Source: Rhyzopertha dominica
Lineage: Eukaryota > Arthropoda > Insecta > Coleoptera > Bostrichidae
Length of the DNA stretch: 64,000 bases
Assembly (NCBI GenBank): GCA_025024175.1
Contig: QCXZ01000041.1
Span: 24,857,786-24,921,785, forward strand
Direction: 5' to 3'
The notes under the pieces were generated by a model, which saw nothing but the letters and a program-made list of their open reading frames with translations, had not been told where the DNA came from and searched no databases. The translations under genes and the position numbers were made by a program. Positions 49,901 to 60,300 of this stretch are shown here, piece after piece (position 1 is the first letter of the stretch; the number at the start of each line of letters is the position of its first letter).

Positions 49901-52900
49901 TAAGAAGATTGTTAGGAAAATGCCACATCGGTTTGGTTTACAGCCAGGAGGTTAACTTGCTGCTTGATCAAATCAATAATCTCGTAAGTAGTTATAAGAT
50001 GAAATTGTCGAACTGTTAACATAATAACCTTTTACATGGAAGTCTCGAATATGTTCAAAAACAAAAATTGAAATATGTTGGACATAAGCAAGCATAATAT
50101 ATCGACTGAGAAATACAAATTTCTTTTGTAGCCCATTTCTTTAAACAGTGTGCTATACTTTTTTGTGTTACTCAAAATTGCATGCGCAATGTTTCGTGTG
50201 TCAGATAAATTCATTTAATGTTAAAGTTTGGAAACAGAGAACTACTTTTAAATGCGAAATAAATTATGTGCACAATGTTTTGTCAGATAAATTCTTTCTA
50301 CCTTTTAGTGCCGCTTTGCGTTTTAGTCTTTTGACGTATTGAGAATTTTATTGGCTTTAAGCTATCAAATTTTAAGCTGTAATGGTAGGTTTTCGCAAAC
50401 AGTTAATTCATTTCGCAACTCATTTTTAGCATGGCAATGATATCGATCTCAAGCCTCTTGGATCCCGTTTACTTCATCGTCAAAGTTTCACAGTTCATCA
50501 AGGCACCGATAGCACTGGTGAACTGAGGTTTCTCGAAGTAAGAGACGATGGTCTAGTTTTGAGATCAGTTTCTGGAGTAATCGTGGAGAGGTGGTGGTAC
50601 GAGCGGCTTCTCAACATGACGTACTGTCCAAAGAACAAGGTACTTTGTCTTTGGAGAAGAAACGGACAGCAGACTCAATTGCACAAGTATTACACGAAAA
50701 AGGTTTGTAAATGCACGGCGATTTTATTGATGTTGTGTGCAATGGGTTTGGATGATTTTCAGTGTAAGCAACTCTATTACTGCATTAAAGAAGCAATGGA
50801 ACGCGGAGGTATAGCTGGGAGTGCTCCGGAGCTTGGAGGAGAATTTCCAGTACAGGATATGAGTACTGGGGAGGGCGGCCTCCTGCAGGTTTGCATGGAG
50901 GGTGTCGGGTTACTTTTCGCCAATAGCAAGGTATATCAAAAGATGATTGCAGGAACAGAACGAATGCAAGTTTGCCTACCAAACAAATTCGCGAATTCTT
51001 TAATTTTACTGAATATTCTAGATTTTTTAGATATCCTAGTCGTTCTGTAAGTGTAACGCTTAAGACTTCTAATTCATTACGCAAGATTTATGTTGTACTC
51101 TACAGATAACTTTGTGGGATAGCTTGTTTACGGTTAATTTAATCTAGAGATGGACTTTTAAAGATATCGATTATCTTGAATAGAGCAGAAAAGAACGAAT
51201 GGCTTTTTGATAAGCTAAGGTGCTTCAAAATAAATATTTTCTGATTAATTAAAATTTTCTATAGGAAATATAATTACTTTCGGGGGTTATCAAGAAATAC
51301 TGTTTCTATAAGATTATCAGTTTTAATCTGTAGTTAACTTATAATCGTTTCCTTCAAAAACTGATTTCGCCAGTGAATATCATGTTCAGTGCCTAACAGG
51401 AATATATAATAAACGGAAATATAAATTACATTTAAAACCTAAAAGAAACAATGGTCTAATAGTGGCGTAGTCTCTTAAATTTTTAGGCAAACTCAGTTAC
51501 TTTAATCGGTATGTGAAATGTCACCCTAGAAAAGATATATAGTGCTTCAAAGTTCCTTACTGTATATATGTCTACGCTTTTTGCTAGTAACTCAATCATT
51601 ATGGAATACGATTAGATTTTATTTACTTAAGTTGTGAATATCAAATGACCTGATAAACTATAACCCTATATTTCAGTGGTGATTTCTCTTGTAGACCAAT
51701 GGAGCAATTGCACCACCAGTAAAAACGACCTAAAACTTGATTCTGCTTTTGAAATTAGAAATAATTTAATTATATTTTTAACATTGAGTATAGTTGTCCT
51801 GCGCCGTTACGGTAATGGCCTGGTCGCAGGCTGGATTACCAACACAGCACGAGTAGGCGATGCTCCATAGTCCGCATTAAAACCACGGATATCGCACAGC
51901 TCAGGTCCGTACTAAAATGCTGGCGCGCTTAAGGAAGGTTAGAGCAATATTTGCACCAATTATTTTACTTATGGTCGCTATACGTATGCAAACGTAAGCA
52001 AATTTCAAGTTGTTACTTTTCCCGGTGATGATAACTTAAAGAAAATTACATGCATTTAGGTAAAAGTTATAAAAACACTTGTAAAGCAAACGGGATTTTT
52101 TTTTAAATTTGATAAGATTGATTGCTAAAAGTGATAACTACAATATTTTGTATTTTTATTGTTTCTGATCGTTTAATACAGGATCTAGGACTTTTCGCTT
52201 CCGCCAGTTTGCGGGCGCCGATTTGCAGCCGCCGATTCGCAGCCGGCCGTTTCGAAGCCAGACCTTTTCGCAGCCGGACCATTTCGAAGCCGGCCGTTTG
52301 GCAGTCGACTGTTTCGACGCTAAACTGATAACAATATTTATGACAAAAATTTAAAAATTTGTTTCCTTCATTATTAATATAAGATTTGCAATCACAGGAA
52401 GATTATTGGGTGCAAATATTATTTAATCTGATTCTGTATTATAAATTTTTACTCGCTATAGTGCGCTTTTCTACTGCTTTTTAAATAATTTTAATAAATT
52501 TACAGATATCAGAAAGTCCTTGATAAATATTATTCTATTAACCCAAATTGTTGTAGTTTAACAAGTAAAGAATAAATGGTAACAAACGTCTGTGGCACAG
52601 AAAATCTGGATGAGGATTTAAACGAAAAGCAACTCTTTTTCTAATTTTATTATTTCGGAAAGTTAGTCGGATTTATGGATAGGACATGCTGAAAGTACTA
52701 TCCTGCAGTGATACAATATTAGGTCGTTGTATTATGTTTTTTCCCCAAACAATAATCTATGTCAAGGCGTGTGCGCATTAGTGAAGAAAAAGGCATTAGC
52801 TACCCTAAAAAGTTTTTTTTATATTGAATACAGATTACTTCATTACTAAAATAGTGTAATTTCTATATAAAAAATTCAAGAATTTAGGTACTTACCCTAT

Positions 52901-55900
52901 TTCCAATAAATTGTACTTTTTAAGTTTGTGACTAAGCAATCTGCACTACCAGTTACCAATAGTAATAGTGCATAAGAATTAGAGATTAACACATAAAGAT
53001 ACGGTTCCGTCAAAGAAATGAGTGAAACTCAAAAATTTACTTCTTCAGTGCAAAATTTATTAGTATTTGAGCGAAAGAAATGTATAATCTTCACTGTAGA
53101 AAAGAAACCATTTTTTGCCGTAGGGTCTAATAAATATTTTATAATTAATTTTTATTTGCCAATAGAGGGCATAAAATAATAATAATCCTCACATTTTTTC
53201 CATTGCAGTTGTTTTAAAATATCTGCCGTAAATATTGTTTAGTTATCAGTCTGGCGACGAAACGGTCGGCTGCGAAACGGCCTGCTTCGAAAAGGTTCGG
53301 TTGCGAAGTGGCCTGGCTTCCAAACAACCGGTTGCGAATTGGCGGCTGCGAACCGGCGACCTCGAACCGGCGGCGACGAAAGGTCCCATTCCCTTTAATA
53401 CAAGTGTGAATTTATTGTCTACGCAAAGGATATTGTTCGTCCGATATTAGAAGTTAATAACTGCTGGTGATCCACCACCTAACGGATCCACAAGCCGCCA
53501 CTGCTATATTTTATTCTTTATCATTTTATCATTTATCTCGCGTTAAAGATTTATTGCTTTCTTTTCAAACTTTTTCAGTGAATGCCTGGGCAGAATTTGC
53601 ATGTCAGTTTTCTATTTGGACCTTTCTTTTTGTCAAATCGCTCAATTGAGTCCACATATTTGTAAAGTAATTTGAGGGTACTTCTGAAAGATGTTAGGTA
53701 CGTTGTGCTTACTACAGATCAAAAATCCGAATAAAGTAATCTATAATTAACGTCATCTGAAATAATAAAAGAGGGACAACCTATTGGGGCAGAATGCTTC
53801 ATTTTAGCCTGCTGTACTTACAAAAAGACTATACTTCCAGTGAAAAATGCCATATTTTGACATTCATTACTAAAATAGAAAACATCATTTGCTATAATGT
53901 TAAGAAAGTTATTGGTTAAAAAGTAGCCATGTGGGACATCAACAAAGTGCTGAGGGCTATTACATTTGTAAATACTTAAACATACGTACATACTTAAAAT
54001 TCGTCAGAGATTACGCTGTTATTCTACCGAAAATATTTACGCTATTTACCCCATCACGTATGAGAAATAGCAGTCAGCAATTAGTTTCAAGTTTGGTGAT
54101 TAAACTGTCTATGCGAAAAGTTTATAACAAAATCCCTACAAAGAAAACAGTGTATAATAATTAAAAACGAGTAAATTGTAAACAATAATATAGGTTACAG
54201 CTCCTTTCCTTTTGGAAGCATTTTCTATTGAGACTTTGTAATCATATAATTTTTTAAATAGTGTATGGAACTGACACCTAAATTTTAACATTATTGTTAG
54301 ATTTAGTATATAGACAAGACAAGATCTATGCCATGCTGCCTCGGTTCCGTTGGTTGCGGTGCAGACAGTATATCACATACATTTTAATAATAGAATAATT
54401 AAAAGATGAATAAGAGAAGCGGATCATAATTCTTTTGTTACATTCCGTATGTTTATGCATGTGTTGAAGGCTTGTAGTGTAATATGTTATTTTACCGAGA
54501 GATTATCCACCTACCGTATTAATATAAATGAGCCGGTGAAAATTGCAATTGATTGCTTTAAAGGAAAGTAGGTGTTGCTAAATCTTATAGTAGATATAAC
54601 AATAGTGTTAACCATAAAAGATTTATCCCACAACGTCATCGNTAATAGGATTACATCATTCGTAAAAATAAAAATTCGGAATTGTCAGTTACAGCAATGA
54701 CTAGGTGCTAAAATTAATATAGAGTAGTACATAGGTCTCGAGCTTGCCTTGTAGTCTTTAGAAAATTTTAATAGACGAAGGCAAGTGAAGGTACCTTTAA
54801 CATTGTAGTTTAGGGAATCTGTTGGTGATTTTTTTACATATAAATTAGCATAAATATTTGTCCCTTGTTGTTGGGTGCGCTGTGAATTGTGCATTTGTTT
54901 GCAAGGACCACTCAAACTTTCCTATGCTCTGCCACTCGCTCTGGTAACTGCATATTCAGTTTCCTCTCGTTATGTATAAAGTTTAGTTTTCGAAAGCGAT
55001 GCTACAACAGTTTTTGGATGCTTGTGTTTCAGGTAGTAACTTTACCTTTCCTATTGACTTTTTTATATTATACATATTATGTGTTTTTGCTGTATATTAT
55101 ACCGCATGCATATTGGTGTGCAGTCTTAATATTTGCTGATGAACAGGTATTTTCTATTATGTTTCTTTTGAATGTTGGATGCTTTCTTCTCTCTATCTCT
55201 TTTTCGATGTTCTTTAAACATGAGTGGTCATCAGTGGGGCTTTCTGGGTGACGCCTGCAGCCGAGAAAGCCCTGCATCGAAGCTTGGGAACTTTTGAGAT
55301 GGTCCTTGTGGGCATTTTTAATATTGTCGTCACTAATGTTGTGTTCTGTTGATCTTTTCTATTTGCGTCCACGGCGCTGGCTGCTTGGCAGGACTTTGAG
55401 GTATATAAAAGAATCTGGTCTAATTTGGTCGTTTAGTTTTAGCATAGTCTCTGTTTAGTTAGCGCTTCTCCCGTAGTCTGCATCCCGTTCCCAATCCCAA
55501 ACAATTTTCTTTACACAAGTAGCCCCTCCTGGAGTTTTCGCGGTCGCGGATGTTAAGCATAAACGTAGTTGTCTCTAATAGTTGCTTTAATAGCGGGGCA
55601 CACCGCATGGCAATTTTGAAAGAAAAACACAAATTGCACAACAGACACATACACCACATACACATCTACACTCGTTATTTGCCCATCATACATTGATCAA
55701 GCCATCTCTGAAGTTGCCTGGGGCTTCACGCATGTCACGGGTATAATTGTGCATGATAAGTACCGCTTCGCTGTTCTAGTAAATAGTAATACTTAACTAA
55801 TACGTCTGTCTGTTGTCTCTTGCAGTTTTTCGTGAGAATTGACCATATAAGGAAATGTTTCACCCAAAAAGGAGGCATCTTTGTATTAGAGGAATTCAGT

Positions 55901-57350
55901 AAGTAAACGAGCTGGATATTTACATTTCGGCAAGACATCTATGAGTATATTTTATTTTAATTTTATGTATGTATAAGGCAATAGCTTAATATAATTTAAA
56001 ATCCCAGAAAGGATTACTACTAACTACTGATGACATACGTGAAAAAGACGCTAAATGGTGATCTTTGAAGAGTTTCCGCATTTGAATAAAACGTATCGAA
56101 ATAAACAACGTACAGTTCGTCAAAGATATTTGTGCGGGGCAAACGACAAGGAAGAACGCATTCGGAAAAGAAAAGATAGCATTAGCGCTCGACCGAACAG
56201 TGCCAGTGTGTACACAGACACAGGACTAACGTAGCAATACTTTAACGCAAATGGTAGTTTATAGCAAAATATTTAGTACAAATAATAATTTTAATATGTT
56301 CAGATAAAAACAAAATAAGAATTAGTAGAAAATTATATGGCAATGCCATCCATATGATGAGAAAGCCTTAATGGGAACTACTTCCTAAAGAAAGTGATCT
56401 GAACTATAACAAGTTGGCATGCACTTGCATACTTCAGCTTGGCAGTAGGTCCCCACGGCATTTTTGCAAGCGGACAAAAACCGACATACATTAAAATGCA
56501 TGTTACTTCTTAGTAAAGATTAACCTTTATTAATCTTTACTAGGAAGTAACATTACTAAATTTCCACTTTGTGCAAATGGACCAGCTTACAATATAAAAT
56601 ACATGTGTCTATCCCGTGCTGTATGCACTGCAATCAACTACAGACAGATCTATTTCGTTGTTGTTACAGCTCGTAAGTGTAGTTTAGGCATAGAACTGGT
56701 TTAGCATATATACCAGACTTGTTATACAGGTGGCTTTTTTATCATGTCAGTGTAATGTTGTCAGATAACATTGCCATCTAATTTTCTACTATATACCAAG
56801 CGTTTGGTATTTAGGCAAAACCAGTTCTATGCCATGCTCTCTGCACTAGACCTAAACTACACTGACGAGCTGTAACAACACCGAAACATATCTGTCTATA
56901 TTTGGTTGCTGTGCAGACAGTATAGCATAGACGTGCATTTTAAAATATGAATTAAGTACTTACAAACATTCTCTGCATCTACAAAGGTTCGATAATGGAA
57001 ATATTACTTTTGGATGAGTCGAAATAGTAATTGTCACTGTCATGTTCTTGTAAATTAATTACAATTTGGTCAATAACTGCATCTAATAGAGGTTGTTGAT
57101 CTACAAAATGCTAGTTCGAAGAGAAAACAGCAAGAGTGGCGCCCCCTCCCTAAAACCTATTGCGTATCCCTCCACCCAAGAAACTCACCTGCACAGATAT
57201 TCTTGACGAATTGTACTGTCCTTTTAGACCATATGTTAGTGAATTGTACCTAAGCTGATATAATACCGACATATTATTAGATATATACTGAAACTGCTTC
57301 ATACTAAATTGCAAACTAACTCTGTATAATGAAATGGACTGAACGTCATT

Positions 57351-57390
<40 letters not shown>

Positions 57391-60300
57391 CAGGTAAAAA
57401 GCAATTTGGATCATACAGAGGGTCTTTCAGTATGTCAGGGTGACTATGAACTTCTCTGAAAGCCTCCGATTTGATAAATATAATTAGATAATATAAGTTT
57501 CAAGTGATGTAGCAATATTTTAAACGAGGACCCGCGTAGGTACTTAATTATCATTCTAGGATTTAAGTTGTAATTATTTGCGCTGGTGTACTATTATGTG
57601 AGATGTGAATAGAATTAGATATTACAATTATCCAACAAACGATCTAATTATAATGTTACCATAAAAAAGTGATTTCTTATGATAGGCATTGACAGCTATC
57701 TTTAAATGCAGCAATTGTCAAATAAGTATGCTGTGACGCAATTATACAGGGTGATCAGTTAAGGCTGGAAAGCGGCTGTATGTTCAAAACTAATCGTGCT
57801 AGAATCTTGGGGTAAAATTTTTTGAACAAATGTGGCCACCCAGGTTTCATTTAAAATATTTGCAAGTATGTAACTTTGCAGCTAGGTGGCGCATTTAAAA
57901 TGACATATCAAAGAATCGCGCAATAAATAGATGGATCTTGTAAAACGCATATTTAAATAATTCTGTAAAATACAATCAAATAGCTCCCCATTCACAAAGG
58001 TGCAAATCGATTCATTAAACTTTTAACATTTTTGATAATTTTGCGCAAAAATCTGTTCGTCGAAACATGTTAAGAATCGGTAATAAACTTTAGAAACACC
58101 AAGTAAGATTACCTGCATCGTTTCTTGGAAATAGCGAACATTATTTCATTCATCACCGTTAATAAAACAGTTGGTTAAGGTAAATAGCATTATTTGAAGT
58201 ATGTGTAAATGTAACGAATGCTGCACTGTATCGTAGTTAAACACAACAGGACACACAATAAAACGATTCGAACGCGAGTACGTTATTGAGAAACAAGTTA
58301 GTGTAGTACTCTGGCCAACATACCCTGAAACAACACCTCAAAACCACATTTTTAAGGTTATTTTCGTTTTGAAAACCAATACATAAACATAAAACCACCT
58401 GTTTGCATATACAACAGTTCATTTTACACAAGCTGAACGTAACACGAATGTTATTAACAAATGACTAAATTTTAAATGTGAAATGAAGAAATCACTACGC
58501 GCTCATAAGCGCTCTTGAATGGATCTGTGCTGGTCCGTATGGTTACCCTCACCACTGTAAGATGCCAATCTTGTAACGGGTGTTCATAAAAAAGGCAAGT
58601 AAGCAGGTGATGGTTTTTAGCGTCGTTAACGTGGTCCTAAGATCTAATAAAACTGAAATGGATGGTGCGTGAGCATATGTTATATTGACTCCAACATAAG
58701 AAAAGAGCACCTATACAGTGTCACGTCACGTGATTAAAGACACGGCGGGGTAATATAGCACAATTCTCTTACAACAGTCTTAATTCGACACTGTATGCGT
58801 GTTCGGTGGTAGCAAAGGCAACCTTATCATATAAATATTACCTAGTTTGAGCTAATGTGTTAATGATAGTCGTGTAAATATCGCTTTATCGGCGTTCATC
58901 TTTTTGACCAAAGTCTACTATGTGACTGTAGGCAATCGTCGCTCCTTTACGCTTTTGCGGATTCTTTGATGTGCTATCCCTTTCTTACGGTGGTTTCAGG
59001 TAAGTAAGATACGTTCTATCAATATTCAGTATTATTAGGTCTTTCCGTGCGTCTTAGTGCAACAAACTGAACTGTCACGGCTGTCACCTGTGACGGTTGT
59101 CAAACAAGCTTTGTTTGCGAGTTATTCCGCGATTTCTAAATATTGTTTTTGCAGAATCAACAGGTAACCGTACTAACAGCGTGTTATTTTTATCAGTGAA
59201 ATGAACGACGAATACGTCAAACAGACGAAACGTCAAATGTACATTATAAATTATACGAACAATTTATTTTATGAACGCCCGTTATCTATGGTTAATAAAA
59301 TGGGAATAAACTTGATGTTTATGGTTGACTCCCCTCATCCACATTATTATCACAAAGACAACAGCATTACAAGATTTATTAAATTATGTGGTTTGACCGT
59401 CTCACCCTGTATATATGATATATATGTATATATGATTACTATTACTAATTCTACATATCTGTTTTCCGTTTAGATCCCAAAACAAGGCAAATCATACAGA
59501 GGAAGTACAAATCGTCGATGGTATGCTACTACCTAATATGTGTCAGCACCTGCTTTGTTTTATACTGTTTTATTTATAGGCCAGTCAAGTTTTGTTAGTT
59601 TTGCTACGGATTATTTCGATATGTGTGGCAAAGAATGCAGTCCCTGAACCTGCATGATGATTTTATTTTCGTAAGACGTTATTTTTATTTGCTTTTGAAA
59701 GTACAATTTTTTCTGTTTTCTGTTTTTATATTAAATAGTTACACTTAATTGATGTTTGCTGGTAGATTTTTAGTAAGAAAAGAAACGTTTAGGGGTCCTT
59801 TTGCAATCCAGAGTAAACTCATGCTTGTTGTGGAGTTTGCTTGTTATTTCGACAATAACAAACCTAGTAGAAAAGGCAGAAACTACGATAATTGCTGTCT
59901 TATTTCTAATCCCGATAATTGTCTAAGGAAAAGACGCATCCTGCTGGGTATGAATGCTGTAATCTTAGTATTATCAGTGCTGTTTCTAGGTAGTGACGCC
60001 TTCGCGCAAGAGCGTTTTTGCCGCCCCCGTTTTAAATCATTTCAAACAAACCAAAAACTCTCTTATGGATGTTATAATTACATCAAATATATATGAATAC
60101 AGGTACTTTCATAATTATCAATTGTGACAAGTAACATAATCAACTGAAACAAAATTTAATTATTATTAAAAAATTAACAAAAAAATAAAGCTATAAACGA
60201 AATAATAATATAACAGTAGANAATAACATGATAAATTTAAAATTGCACTTTACGGACTTTTTTCCATGCAATTTCAGAAATGATATGTCTATAATTAATT

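Larger units (their letters stand above)
50931..55825 (+). other. MADD intron 20 (4.9 kb)
   Basis: It holds a Mutator/foldback-type MITE (52181-53393) and a fragment at about 54310-54390 related to the inverted-repeat MITE near 56.6 kb. Short open frames here have no family resemblance. Confidence 0.85.
55899..59473 (+). other. MADD intron 21 (3.6 kb)
   Basis: It contains an inverted-repeat MITE (56490-56950), an (AT)n tract, and copy 2 of the TACAGGGTGATC repeat (57745-57923). A reverse-complement family end CACCCTGTATAT is at about 59403. No other gene. Confidence 0.85.

Noticed and set aside
57352..57389. AT tract as a promoter or origin
   Set aside because: A plain dinucleotide microsatellite within an intron; nothing supports regulatory function.
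59749..60096. 115-residue plus-strand frame in MADD intron 22 with a hydrophobic stretch
   Set aside because: It overlaps the hAT terminal repeat at 59975 and has no recognisable homologue or splice context.
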